Assembly: GCA_017519145.1 (NCBI GenBank) | Contig: JAFWTA010000033.1 | Location: 41,331 to 105,330 of the forward strand | From: Ruminococcus sp. | Lineage (GTDB): Bacteria; Bacillota; Clostridia; Oscillospirales; Ruminococcaceae | DNA length: 64,000 bases | Direction: 5' to 3' | In this document: piece by piece, positions 35,255 to 43,115 of the stretch | How positions within the stretch are numbered: position 1 is the first letter of the stretch | How the letters are laid out: each line of letters starts with the position of its first letter | Made by a program: the position numbers and the translations under genes | Notes under the pieces: generated by a model | What the model saw: the letters and a program-made list of their open reading frames with translations, nothing else | Told to the model about the DNA's origin: nothing | Databases searched by the model: none

Positions 35255-35821
35255 TTAAAGTGAAATGTTCATAGCGGTGAGCGTTTCCCTGAGCTTTTTA
35301 AGCGCGCGGCTGCATCGGACGCGGACAGCTTCGGGAGTCAGTGACACAAGCTTTGATATCTCTGTGGAACTGCGCATGAAAAAATATTTCTGTATGATTA
35401 TAGTAGAATCGGGTTCACCCAGCAGCTCCACACATTTTATCAGCGAGCCTCTCAGTTCTTTTTTCTCCACGGCATCGGCAGTGTCATCGGGAGACTCTAT
35501 CTCAGCGGCTTCCTCATCGTCAATGGATATACTGCCGAATTTGTTTTTCGTGAGCCTTTTATACATATCGGCAGCCTTGCGTCTTGCAACAGTGCCAACG
35601 AAGCCCGTCGGGTCTCCCTCAAATGCCCTGCGTTCATCAAAGTGCATATATACGTCAGCAAAGACGTCCCCCACACATTCCTCTATATCCTCGCGGCTCG
35701 CGCAGCTTCGCAGGCGGCTGAAAACGATAGTGTAAACGTAATTGAAGTATTCATCGAAAAGGGAGCGCTGAGCGTTCTCCTCGGACTGAGCCGCAGCTTT
35801 ACGGTATTCTTTCTGTGTCAT
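35255..35821 (-). CDS. ECF-type RNA polymerase sigma factor
   Basis: 188-residue sigma factor with region 2 (FDEYFNYVYTIVFSRLRSCA, then EDIEECVGDVFADVYMHFD) and region 4 (LIKCVELLGEPDSTIIIQKYF, then helix-turn-helix SSTEISKLVSLTPEAVRVRCSR). ATG 35821 has AAGGTGAG close upstream; the longer frame to 35866 lacks a site. It is paired with the anti-sigma-like gene 13 nt downstream. Confidence 0.88.
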   Translation of the reverse strand: MTQKEYRKAAAQSEENAQRSLFDEYFNYVYTIVFSRLRSCASREDIEECVGDVFADVYMHFDERRAFEGDPTGFVGTVARRKAADMYKRLTKNKFGSISIDDEEAAEIESPDDTADAVEKKELRGSLIKCVELLGEPDSTIIIQKYFFMRSSTEISKLVSLTPEAVRVRCSRALKKLRETLTAMNISL

Positions 35822-35931
35822 GATCTCACCTTCTTTCAAAGCGTCCGACGCGTCATCGGCTTTCATAATATCTATTCTGCAAAAGCAGCATGACCGTAAC
35901 AGCTTCAGAATTATTTTTTTATTTTAATTAT

Positions 35932-35960
35932 ATTATACAGCTTTTTTCCATGCAATGCAA
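35932..35960 (-). promoter_or_regulatory. Sigma-A-type promoter of the third ECF operon
   Basis: TTGCAT (35960-35955), 17 nt, TATAAT (35937-35932) on the minus strand. It is housekeeping-like rather than ECF-like, so basal expression does not seem to require self-activation. Confidence 0.65.
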
Positions 35961-36052
35961 GTGGTGATCAGTAAATAGTTGTTAGGGCATAGTGCTTAGC
36001 AGGGACTCCCGCATCGTCCTATGGATATGCATGTGACGGCATACCATCCATT

Positions 36053-36092
36053 ATAAAAAAATACCGTCGGCACACTGAGCACCGACGGCATT
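36053..36092 (-). terminator. Intrinsic terminator of the serpin gene
   Basis: A 7-bp stem CCGTCGG (36064-36070) with CCGACGG (36082-36088), followed on the minus strand by seven T. Confidence 0.85.
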
Positions 36093-36100
36093 TATTATGT

Positions 36101-38032
36101 TTAGTTTTCTTCAAGCTGAGTTGCAGCGCCGATGAATACGGGAACATCGTTCTTATCAAGTATCATGTAAACAAAGGGTCTGGTAAGCTCGATGTGTATT
36201 TCTTTCTTTTCGGGTACGGGTGCGGTGGCTGCGATCATCATAACAGCGGTAACTGCGGCTGCCTTTGTGCCTTTTTCTGCCATCTCTATTCTGGTCTTGT
36301 GGATAACATCGCCGATATAGAGCGGATCAGCACCCTCGACAGAGAGATCGTTGATCTTTGAGAAGTCAGCCTTGGTCTCATCAAATGCATCTTCCATACC
36401 AAGGTCTCTGAGCACATCTTTCAGTGTTGCGTCGTAATTGTACTTGAACTTGGGGATAGTAACGAAAAGATCGAAAGTACTGGGATCTTCGCTCTGCTTC
36501 AGTCCCTCAAGGAGCTTGTCAGCGTCAAGGTTATTGACATAGCTCTCGATGTCGTTCTCCTTGGGGAGGATGCCGACAAAGCTGAAGTCTCTGTTCTTGT
36601 AGTATTTTCTGAATGCGTCAGCATCGCCGAGGTCATAGTAGCAGTACTCCTGACTGTACATTCCCTTGATGTCGTGCTTTTCACCGTTGATGTCAGTGAA
36701 TTTCTGGTCGTGGACATCAGTTTCTTCGTAGATTTTTTCCCATTCAGCCTCAAAGTAGAGGGTGTTGATGAGAGTCATCATTGGGATCACATCAGCTTTG
36801 GGGTCGAGGTCTCCGTGTTTGAAGAGCTGAGGTATCATGCTCTTGGTATTATTATTGACCCAGCTGTTTATATCGTCAACAGTGGTATCATTAAATGGAG
36901 TCTGGTATATCTCGGAATCGTAGAACTTCTTGTTGGTCTCAAGGAAGCCGTCCTGCACCTTGAATGTGGGATCGTCCCTGAACCAGATGGAGTTGGCAAG
37001 ATAGAGCTTTTCCTTCTTCTCATCGGGGAGGTTGTTCTTATAGTAAGCCATGTACTCGTTGATCTGGTCAAGAGTGAGGCCGCTTCCCAGAAGCTGTTCC
37101 ATCTGATCGCGGGTATTGCCGTCAGCGCCGTTTGCAGTCATTGCAAGGGCAGTTGAGATGGAAACAGGGGAGATAAGGAAGTTCTTGCTGCCGTTTTCGC
37201 GCGGTGAGAAGGACTTCTTCAGGATATTCACGCCAAGATTCATCTCAGCCTTGGCAAACTCCTCATCAGCAGCCTTTCCCTCGGAAGCAAGCACATCTAC
37301 GGTATTGTCAAGGCGGATACTTCCGATTGCAGAAGCGCCGTTGAATTCCTTGGTCTTGCCGAGAGTGTAGTCTATGACCTGCTGGAGGTCTTCCTCGTCT
37401 ATCTCAAGGTTCCTGTTGATATCGGCATTGGTGAACTGAGCATCGGTAAGGGGCTCAGCCAGCTTGTCGGTGAGAGCCTTTCTGTACATGATGACGTCGA
37501 AGCTGTCGATGAATCCGTCGTCATTGATATCGCCGTAATAGTGGATATCAGCGGATCTCAGAGAGGTTATCTCATAGATCTGGTAGTCGCCTGAACTGTA
37601 ATTTTCGTAACCGTCAGACTCATTCAGGAGATCGGGATAGTACTCGAAAGAGGTGAAGCTGATAGTTACTACCGAGCCTTCATCCACCTGAGACATGATC
37701 TCTCTGTTCCTTTCCTGCATCAGTCCGAGATCTAAATATTCCTGATCACTGAGATTATACGGGTCAAACAAGTAGCTGAAGTTTTTCATACTGTCGTAAC
37801 CGTAAACATAGTATGAAGATTCAGCCGGCTTGGTCATACCTTCAAATCCATGATCAGATGTCCTTGTGAGAAGCAGATCCCTGATCTCGTATTCGTATAA
37901 TTGTCTTGATCCTTCTGCGGCTGCCGCAGTGCCGGCGGAGCTGCTGAAGGGGATGCTGCCGACAGAGCTGAGAGCCAGTGCAAAGCTCAGTACGCCTGCG
38001 GTAACTTTGGTGATTTTTTTCATGTTTTCCAT
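36101..38032 (-). CDS. Secreted serpin with dockerin module
   Basis: 643-residue protein. A signal peptide (about 1-36) is followed by a spacer region and a dockerin at about 165-235 with two calcium loops (DINDDGFIDSFD, DINRNLEIDEED). The serpin domain runs from about 255 to the end. The hinge KGTKAAAVTAVMMIAATAP has the small residues needed for loop insertion, so it should be an inhibitory serpin. Counting from hinge Gly as P15 places Ala-Thr at P1-P1', which suggests elastase- or subtilisin-like targets (inference). Start 38032 has AAAGGAG 8 nt before it. Dockerin-serpins are known from cellulosome bacteria, where they are thought to protect the complex from proteases. Confidence 0.93.
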   Translation of the reverse strand: MENMKKITKVTAGVLSFALALSSVGSIPFSSSAGTAAAAEGSRQLYEYEIRDLLLTRTSDHGFEGMTKPAESSYYVYGYDSMKNFSYLFDPYNLSDQEYLDLGLMQERNREIMSQVDEGSVVTISFTSFEYYPDLLNESDGYENYSSGDYQIYEITSLRSADIHYYGDINDDGFIDSFDVIMYRKALTDKLAEPLTDAQFTNADINRNLEIDEEDLQQVIDYTLGKTKEFNGASAIGSIRLDNTVDVLASEGKAADEEFAKAEMNLGVNILKKSFSPRENGSKNFLISPVSISTALAMTANGADGNTRDQMEQLLGSGLTLDQINEYMAYYKNNLPDEKKEKLYLANSIWFRDDPTFKVQDGFLETNKKFYDSEIYQTPFNDTTVDDINSWVNNNTKSMIPQLFKHGDLDPKADVIPMMTLINTLYFEAEWEKIYEETDVHDQKFTDINGEKHDIKGMYSQEYCYYDLGDADAFRKYYKNRDFSFVGILPKENDIESYVNNLDADKLLEGLKQSEDPSTFDLFVTIPKFKYNYDATLKDVLRDLGMEDAFDETKADFSKINDLSVEGADPLYIGDVIHKTRIEMAEKGTKAAAVTAVMMIAATAPVPEKKEIHIELTRPFVYMILDKNDVPVFIGAATQLEEN

Positions 38033-38063
38033 AGTGATTACTCCTTTCATAGTAAATAGATTG

Positions 38064-38114
38064 ATGGATAGTTATCCATAGTAATAGTATAACACTATTG
38101 CCGGATCAGTTCAA
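38064..38114 (-). promoter_or_regulatory. Serpin promoter with downstream inverted repeat
   Basis: Minus strand: TTGAAC (38114-38109), 17 nt, TATACT (38091-38086). Just downstream is a perfect 7-bp inverted repeat ATGGATA/TATCCAT (38064-38079, 2-nt centre), a candidate operator in the early transcribed region. Confidence 0.6.
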
Positions 38115-38199
38115 CGAATAATGTGTGAAATACACACAAAATGGGTGAAAAGTGTCGATGATGACCGACCATTGGTAAAAATGACGAAAGCCGATATGC

Positions 38200-38985
38200 T
38201 CAGAAAAGCTCGTCAAGAAGACGGAAGTACTCCATTTTCTTCCTGTCGGGAGCGATGCCAAGACGCTCAAAGAGCATATCCTCGCTGTATCCCTCGTAGA
38301 CTTTTCCGCCGTATTCTCCGCGGAAATTGCTTTTGAGACTGCGGCAGAGTATAGCAATATCGTTCCACTTGTCGCCGACGCCGCAGCGTCCCAAGTCGAT
38401 AAAGCAGCTCAGCCTTCCGTCCTTCACAAACACATTTGGAAGACACAGGTCTCCGTGTGACAGTACGCTCTCCTCCTCGGGAACATTCTCCTTCAGCCAC
38501 TCAAGAAGCTGACGGGGGTCCCTGAAACCGTTTTTCCCGAAGGTGTCGGGAGCGCACTCCTCAGTGTCAACGAGACCGTTATCCACGCGGTACTCCGCAA
38601 GCTGAAGCCTGCGCTGAGCACTGTTTGAGCAGGGGCAGTCCGAGATATCGACGCTCCAGAGAAGCCTGAGAGCCTCCGCCATTATATCCGTCAGCAGTTG
38701 GGGACGGAGCATATACTCCTCGGCGCAGGACATCTGTCCCTCAGCCTTTGACATGAGGAGGTAGTCCGTACCGTTTTCGCTTGCGGTGCCGAGTATCCTC
38801 GGTATGGGGAGCTTTCCCTGAAGCCATTTCATCATTTTATGCACTTGTTCTGATTCGGAACTGTGCTTTTCCACCTTCAGCACCATATCGGGGAAGGTGA
38901 ACACCCTTGAGTCGGACATACCGACAGTATTTTCATCAAAGCTCAGTCCGCCGACCAGCTCTGCTATGTTATGCGGTAAATACAT
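38200..38985 (-). CDS. APH(3')-family aminoglycoside phosphotransferase
   Basis: 261-residue kinase-like enzyme, matching the usual 264 residues of APH(3'). The catalytic loop is SHGDLCLPNVFV (Asp base and Asn metal ligand), followed by FIDLGRCGVGDKWNDIA and the C-terminal LLDELF, as in APH(3')-III. A central stretch SVDISDCPCSNS also matches that enzyme. The family transfers phosphate from ATP to the 3'-OH of kanamycin/neomycin-type drugs. Start 38985 has AAAGGAGG upstream; the long extension to 39084 lacks a site. It is monocistronic, not next to mobile genes, so it looks like an established chromosomal gene. Drug activity is not proven by sequence. Confidence 0.88.
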   Translation of the reverse strand: MYLPHNIAELVGGLSFDENTVGMSDSRVFTFPDMVLKVEKHSSESEQVHKMMKWLQGKLPIPRILGTASENGTDYLLMSKAEGQMSCAEEYMLRPQLLTDIMAEALRLLWSVDISDCPCSNSAQRRLQLAEYRVDNGLVDTEECAPDTFGKNGFRDPRQLLEWLKENVPEEESVLSHGDLCLPNVFVKDGRLSCFIDLGRCGVGDKWNDIAILCRSLKSNFRGEYGGKVYEGYSEDMLFERLGIAPDRKKMEYFRLLDELF

Positions 38986-39009
38986 CTCATACCTCCTTTC
39001 TTTTTGATT

Positions 39010-39038
39010 ATTATAGCACAGATGGCGGACGTTTCCAA
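39010..39038 (-). promoter_or_regulatory. Promoter of the APH(3')-like gene
   Basis: TTGGAA (39038-39033), 17 nt, TATAAT (39015-39010) on the minus strand. Confidence 0.65.
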
Positions 39039-39040
39039 GC

Positions 39041-39056
39041 TTATTATGCATAATAA
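39041..39056. promoter_or_regulatory. 16-bp perfect palindrome beside the APH(3')-like promoter
   Basis: TTATTATGCATAATAA reads the same on both strands and ends 2 bp upstream of the -35 hexamer. This is a typical activator-site position. AT-rich sequence makes chance palindromes more likely, so confidence is moderate. Confidence 0.45.
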
Positions 39057-39130
39057 AATATACTTTATATAATATTAGACGCAAAAAAAACAGAAAACTC
39101 TTACAAAAATGAAAAATTTTTTTCAGTAAA

Positions 39131-39163
39131 ATAAAAAGGAGCGCTCCTGTGGAACGCTCCTGC
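39131..39163 (-). terminator. Intrinsic terminator of the carboxypeptidase gene
   Basis: A 7-bp stem AGGAGCG (39137-39143) with CGCTCCT (39155-39161), followed on the minus strand by TTTTTATTTT. Confidence 0.85.
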
Positions 39164-39192
39164 TGTTATTTTGCCGTATATAAGCGGATTGA

Positions 39193-40140
39193 TTAATGAT
39201 AGTATGAGTCGATGCCGAAGTATTCTTCAAGGGTGAGACCGCTGTCGTGGATGGGATAGGACATATCAGTGCCGACATAGCGGATGTGCCATGACTCGTA
39301 CTTATAGCCTGTGATGTCCTGCTTGCCCTGAGGATAGCGGAGGATAAATCCGTACTCGTGGCAGTGGTTCTCAAGCCAGATAGCCTCGGGAGTACCAATG
39401 AAAGAGTCGTCTATCTGGTTTACGTCGATAGCAAGACCCGACTGGTGCTCGGAGTGACCGGGGCGTGCGGAGTATGTGTCTGCCGCAGCCTGTCCGTCGC
39501 GGGCAACGTAGTTATTGTATATCTGGTTCTGGTAGTCATATGAGCGGAAGCCCGATGAGAGCCATATGTTCAGTCCCTGTGCAGCTGCATCGCTCTGGAG
39601 CTTGTAGAACTGGTTCTGGCAGGTGGGATCAAGTCCGGGATTGAAGTCGGCAGGGAGACTGTAGCTCTTGTTGGCGATGAGTACGCCCTGTATGTATGTG
39701 AGACCGTCGTTGCTGTACTGTGTGGGAGCTGGTCCGTAGTTGTAATCCTCGGGGGAGGGAGCGTGATCGCGGCTGGCAGGTGCGGACTGTTGTGTGCTGC
39801 CGCTTCCGCTTCCGCTGTTGCTGCTGCCTGCGCTGCCTGAGTTGCTGCTCTGGTCACCGCCGCCTGCTGCAACACTTGCGGCTGTTGTGGCTTCTGTATT
39901 TGCAGCATCGGGAGCTGCTGCTGTGGTGGTTTCCTCAGAGCTTCCTTCAGCTGCCGAAGTTGTGGCAGTAACAGCCGAGGGAGCAGCTGTAGTTGTGGAA
40001 GCTGCCTCAGTGGAAGCTGTGTTTGTGGTAACAACGGGGAGAGCAGAGACCTCTTCATTGGTGCCTGTGACTCTGCCGCAGGCTGTGAACGATAATACAG
40101 CTGTCAGAGCAGCTGCTGCGATGCTGATATTCCTTTTCAT
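39193..40140 (-). CDS. VanY-type D-alanyl-D-alanine carboxypeptidase lipoprotein
   Basis: 315-residue lipoprotein with lipobox LSFTAC. A long Thr/Ala/Ser/Gly-rich linker (about 25-135) is followed by a VanY domain with the zinc-site motifs SGFRSYDYQ, SEHQSGLAIDV and ESWHIRYVG. These metallo-enzymes remove the terminal D-Ala from peptidoglycan pentapeptides outside the cell. ATG 40140 follows AAGGAGAAGG; the longer frame to 40203 would destroy the signal peptide. No other vancomycin-resistance genes are nearby, so a housekeeping wall-remodelling role is more likely. Confidence 0.92.
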   Translation of the reverse strand: MKRNISIAAAALTAVLSFTACGRVTGTNEEVSALPVVTTNTASTEAASTTTAAPSAVTATTSAAEGSSEETTTAAAPDAANTEATTAASVAAGGGDQSSNSGSAGSSNSGSGSGSTQQSAPASRDHAPSPEDYNYGPAPTQYSNDGLTYIQGVLIANKSYSLPADFNPGLDPTCQNQFYKLQSDAAAQGLNIWLSSGFRSYDYQNQIYNNYVARDGQAAADTYSARPGHSEHQSGLAIDVNQIDDSFIGTPEAIWLENHCHEYGFILRYPQGKQDITGYKYESWHIRYVGTDMSYPIHDSGLTLEEYFGIDSYYH

Positions 40141-40205
40141 ATTCCTTCTCCTTTTTATATACGGGTTTGTGCTTTCAATATAGTAATCGGACGAAGATTT
40201 CATAG

Positions 40206-40290
40206 TGTCACACCGTGACAGATATTTTTTTATTTTAACGAAATTTGTCCCTTATGTTAGTATTATATCACTTTCCGTCGGACATTTCAA
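40206..40290 (-). promoter_or_regulatory. Carboxypeptidase promoter and 5'-leader inverted repeat
   Basis: Minus strand: TTGAAA (40290-40285), 17 nt, TATAAT (40267-40262). In the leader lies a 6-bp perfect inverted repeat TGTCAC-ACC-GTGACA (40206-40220), a candidate operator. Confidence 0.6.
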
Positions 40291-40306
40291 CAGCTATATT
40301 GCTAAG

Positions 40307-40334
40307 AAAAAAAGCCGCTTTACGCGGCTTTTTC
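40307..40334. terminator. Bidirectional intrinsic terminator
   Basis: Stem AAAGCCGC (40311-40318) with GCGGCTTT (40324-40331), flanked by A-run and T-run, just after the 82-residue minus-strand gene. Confidence 0.9.
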
Positions 40335-40341
40335 GGTGATA

Positions 40342-40590
40342 TCAGTCAAAATAGTCTCCCACGGAAGCGGAATTGTTGTATTCCTTGCGGACGCGGAGTA
40401 TTATAGCTCCGTCGGACTGCTCCTCCTCGGAGTCTATCCTGTGTCGGGTGCGGGTCTTTTCCAGCTGAGCCTTGTAGCGTGTTACCTCGCTCCTGTTCAG
40501 CTGCAGCAAGGCTTCCGCGGGGAGACCTGTGCCGTCCTTCTGCTGAAATCTAAGTGTCTGCATGATGCAGGCTGACTGTATCCTTTTCAT
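40342..40590 (-). CDS. Conserved small clostridial protein of unknown function
   Basis: 82-residue protein starting MKRIQSACIMQTLRF, with GGAGATGATACAC upstream of ATG 40590. It has a mixed helix/strand pattern, with a YKAQLEKTRT helix and a final strand IILRVRKEYN. I recall similar short proteins in many Clostridia, but their function is unknown. It has its own promoter and terminator, which supports a real gene. No signal peptide or membrane helix. Confidence 0.72.
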   Translation of the reverse strand: MKRIQSACIMQTLRFQQKDGTGLPAEALLQLNRSEVTRYKAQLEKTRTRHRIDSEEEQSDGAIILRVRKEYNNSASVGDYFD

Positions 40591-40630
40591 GTGTATCATC
40601 TCCGTTATTATTCAGCAATGCTGTGATATA

Positions 40631-40660
40631 ATTATAGCATTTTTTCACGGATATTTTCAA
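40631..40660 (-). promoter_or_regulatory. Promoter of the 82-residue gene
   Basis: TTGAAA (40660-40655), 18 nt, TATAAT (40636-40631) on the minus strand. Confidence 0.6.
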
Positions 40661-40716
40661 AGCCATTTTTGCACAAAACAGGGAGTGCGGTATTTGTTCA
40701 AAACGCTCAGCCCTTA

Positions 40717-40745
40717 TTGAAAAAGCGAGTTTTATGTGGTATACT
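40717..40745 (+). promoter_or_regulatory. Promoter of the GNAT/P-loop kinase pair
   Basis: TTGAAA (40717-40722), 17 nt, TATACT (40740-40745), 22 nt before the start codon. Confidence 0.7.
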
Positions 40746-40767
40746 TTAGAAAAAGGAGATGAGTGAC

Positions 40768-41196
40768 ATGGGATACAGAATAATTAATGACAAACTCAGC
40801 GCAGATGATTATATAAAGCTTTTCAGCTCCGCAGGCTGGGGAGAGCCCGACCGCGGACTGGTGGAGAAGTCACTGAAAAACAGTTACGTCACCTTTTCCG
40901 TTACGGATGGGGATAAGGTCATAGCTATGGCAAGACTTATCGGTGACGGCGGCATGGCGTTCTTTCTCAAGGACCTCATAGTTGCTCCCGAATATCAGGG
41001 AAAGGGCGTGGGCAGGGAGCTCATGTGCCATATCGAGGACTATATCCGCGGAGAGCTGGAGGATGGCTGGGAGTGCCGTTTCCAGCTTATCAGTGCAAAG
41101 GATAAGGAGGAGTTTTACCGCAAGTGCGGCTATACAGCCCATCCCCACGAGCACAGCGGATCGGGATTTACCAAGATGATACGGAAGGAGAAATAA
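40768..41196 (+). CDS. GNAT family N-acetyltransferase
   Basis: 142-residue acetyltransferase with the acetyl-CoA loop VAPEYQGKGVGRELM and the C-terminal FYRKCGYTAHP strand-helix. ATG 40768 lies 9 nt after AAGGAG; the in-frame ATG at 40759 abuts that site and is less likely. Its stop is directly followed by the next ATG, so the two genes form an operon. The substrate is unknown. Confidence 0.9.
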   Translation: MGYRIINDKLSADDYIKLFSSAGWGEPDRGLVEKSLKNSYVTFSVTDGDKVIAMARLIGDGGMAFFLKDLIVAPEYQGKGVGRELMCHIEDYIRGELEDGWECRFQLISAKDKEEFYRKCGYTAHPHEHSGSGFTKMIRKEK

Positions 41197-41670
41197 ATGG
41201 CTAAAGTCATAATGACCTGCGGCAGGATATGCTCGGGAAAGAGCACCTATGCGCAGAAACTGAAAGACCAACTGGGAGCGGTCATTCTCTCCATAGACGA
41301 GCTCATGCTGGACATTCTCGGCAGCGACACGGGAGACCGCCACGATGAATACGTCCGCCGCACCGAGCAGTACCTTTATAAAAAGGCGGCGGAGATAGTC
41401 TCCGCAGGCACGGATGTTATCCTTGACTGGGGATTCTGGACCCGTCAGGGCAGGGACTTCGCAAGGGAGTTCTACCGTTCACGGGGCATTGCAAACGAGA
41501 TACACTTCATCACCGTTGATGATAAGGAGTGGCAGCGCCGTGTGGACAAGCGCAATGCCGAGGTGGCGGCAGGCAGGAGCGACGCATACTTCATCGACGA
41601 GGGACTGGCGCGTAAGTTTGCCCATATATTTGAAGTCCCCGATAGCAGCGAGATAGACCTTTATGTATAA
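41197..41670 (+). CDS. Small P-loop kinase (AAA_33/zeta-toxin-like)
   Basis: 157-residue P-loop protein with Walker A CGRICSGKST near residue 9-18, a SIDELM motif on the next strand, and an Arg-rich lid (WQRRVDKRN). The layout matches small-molecule kinases of the AAA_33 and chloramphenicol/zeta-toxin phosphotransferase groups. Its start touches the GNAT stop, so translation is coupled. No antitoxin-like gene is adjacent, which argues against a toxin role. The substrate is unknown. Confidence 0.82.
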   Translation: MAKVIMTCGRICSGKSTYAQKLKDQLGAVILSIDELMLDILGSDTGDRHDEYVRRTEQYLYKKAAEIVSAGTDVILDWGFWTRQGRDFAREFYRSRGIANEIHFITVDDKEWQRRVDKRNAEVAAGRSDAYFIDEGLARKFAHIFEVPDSSEIDLYV

Positions 41671-41675
41671 AGACA

Positions 41676-41710
41676 CGCCCCTGAGCGTTTCGTTTTGACA
41701 CTCAGGGGCG
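41676..41710. terminator. Bidirectional intrinsic terminator
   Basis: A 10-bp stem CGCCCCTGAG (41676-41685) with CTCAGGGGCG (41701-41710), followed by CTTTATTT, between convergent genes. Confidence 0.88.
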
Positions 41711-41723
41711 CTTTATTTACATA

Positions 41724-42272
41724 TCAGTCCACAAATTCCATGGTGAAAAGCTTTGACAGGATACTGCCTGCGTAGCCGTTCATCAGCGCCTTGTACTCGG
41801 AAGCCTTCACATCGCCGCCTACGCCAAGTATATCGTATATTACATTGCCCTCGCGCAGCTTTCTGCGGAGCTCCTTAAAGCCGCTGCGGAGATAGAAGTC
41901 TCTGCGGCTGACGCGCTGGCTGTAGTTCCCGGCGTTCTCGTCAAGCTCCTCTATGGCGAGGAACAGCCTGCGATCCTTGTATATCTTCTGTGCGGACCTG
42001 AGTATTGCACTGCCGATGCCCCTGCCTCTCAGTTCCTCCGAGACTGCAAGGTAGAACACATAGGAAAGGTCGCAGTGGTTTACGATATAGAGCATACCTG
42101 CCCACTGATCGTCGCAGCTGATGCTCCAGAAATCCACGCCCTTTTTCTTGGCTTTGAGCACCAGCATAAGGAAAGGTGCTCTCTCCTCATCGGGGAATGC
42201 TCTCATGTAGAGCTGCTTTACTTTACGAAAATCGGGAGAATTTGGCTTCAGCTTGGTGAAATTCAGTTTCAT
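41724..42272 (-). CDS. GNAT family N-acetyltransferase
   Basis: 182-residue acetyltransferase. The core has FYLAVSEELRGRGIGSAIL (acetyl-CoA loop RGRGIGS) and a late FYLRSGFKEL motif. It lies 13 nt after the next GNAT gene upstream and shares its transcript. The substrate is unknown. Confidence 0.88.
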   Translation of the reverse strand: MKLNFTKLKPNSPDFRKVKQLYMRAFPDEERAPFLMLVLKAKKKGVDFWSISCDDQWAGMLYIVNHCDLSYVFYLAVSEELRGRGIGSAILRSAQKIYKDRRLFLAIEELDENAGNYSQRVSRRDFYLRSGFKELRRKLREGNVIYDILGVGGDVKASEYKALMNGYAGSILSKLFTMEFVD

Positions 42273-42285
42273 GGCGTTCCTCCTT

Positions 42286-42828
42286 TCAGCTTCTCTCTAT
42301 GCAGTAGCACACCTCTCCCTCTGGAGTAATGCCCTGCTGTCGGAAGCGTTCAACATTATCTGTTATATGCATTGCGGACTTTTCAAGCACCCGTCCGGAC
42401 TTGGTGTTCTCGGCGCGGTGATAGGCTTCCAGCCGCTGAAAATCCGTGTTTGCGAAGATATTGCCGATTACTGCGGAGAGAGCCTCTCCTGCATAGCCCC
42501 TGCCCTGAAATGCTGTGCCGATACAGTACTCTATCTCGGCGGTGCGGAGCTCATCGTAAACGCGGCAGAAGGCTATCTGACCGATATTGCGTCCGCTGTC
42601 CTTTTCGATGACTGCCCAGCGGTAGAAGCTGTCGGAGCTGTAACCCCCGATATATCTGCTTAGAAGCCCCTCCGCCTCCTGCGCGGTGGAGTACACAGGC
42701 TCGCCGTATTCGGTCTGCACAGCAGGATCGGAAGCCCAGTTCCCCAGCATATCCCTGAGGTCGCCTGCTTCAAATCGGCGAAGCAGTAGTCTTGGCGTAT
42801 CAATGGTCTGAGTACCGCAGTGGTGCAT
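42286..42828 (-). CDS. RimJ/RimL-type GNAT N-acetyltransferase
   Basis: 180-residue protein of the ribosomal-protein-acetyltransferase class: TPRLLLRRFEAGDL near the N-terminus, acetyl-CoA loop FQGRGYAGEAL, then the HRAENTKSGRVLEK motif typical of RimJ/RimL relatives. ATG 42828 follows AAAGGAG by 8 nt; an in-frame extension to 42981 has no site and crosses the promoter. Confidence 0.9.
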   Translation of the reverse strand: MHHCGTQTIDTPRLLLRRFEAGDLRDMLGNWASDPAVQTEYGEPVYSTAQEAEGLLSRYIGGYSSDSFYRWAVIEKDSGRNIGQIAFCRVYDELRTAEIEYCIGTAFQGRGYAGEALSAVIGNIFANTDFQRLEAYHRAENTKSGRVLEKSAMHITDNVERFRQQGITPEGEVCYCIERS

Positions 42829-42858
42829 GGTCATCTCTCCTTTGTTTATGTTGTTTAT

Positions 42859-42887
42859 ATTATAGCATAAAAGCGTTTTAATAGCAA
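42859..42887 (-). promoter_or_regulatory. Promoter of the two-gene GNAT operon
   Basis: TTGCTA (42887-42882), 17 nt, TATAAT (42864-42859) on the minus strand. Confidence 0.7.
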
Positions 42888-43115
42888 GATGCGCGGAGAG
42901 AAAGTTCTGTTTTCGAGACTGTATCGCGAAAAGGTGGCGGCGTTCCTTGCAATGGTCCCGGACAACAGTAACCTGAGACACGGGCGGATAATATCTGCCG
43001 CTGCTAAGCCCTGAGTACTGACCACTAAAAACTTTATGATTTTTTCTAAGACATTTTCAGAAAGCTTACGTCTAATATACTGAAAGGCAAAAATTTCCGG
43101 AAAGGAGCCTTGTCA

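Noticed and set aside
39193-40140. Vancomycin-resistance cluster
   Set aside because: Only a VanY-type carboxypeptidase is present; no VanH, VanA-type ligase, VanX, VanR or VanS lies next to it.
41197-41670. Zeta toxin of a toxin-antitoxin pair
   Set aside because: The partner gene is a GNAT enzyme, not an epsilon-type antitoxin, and the Walker/lid pattern fits general small kinases.
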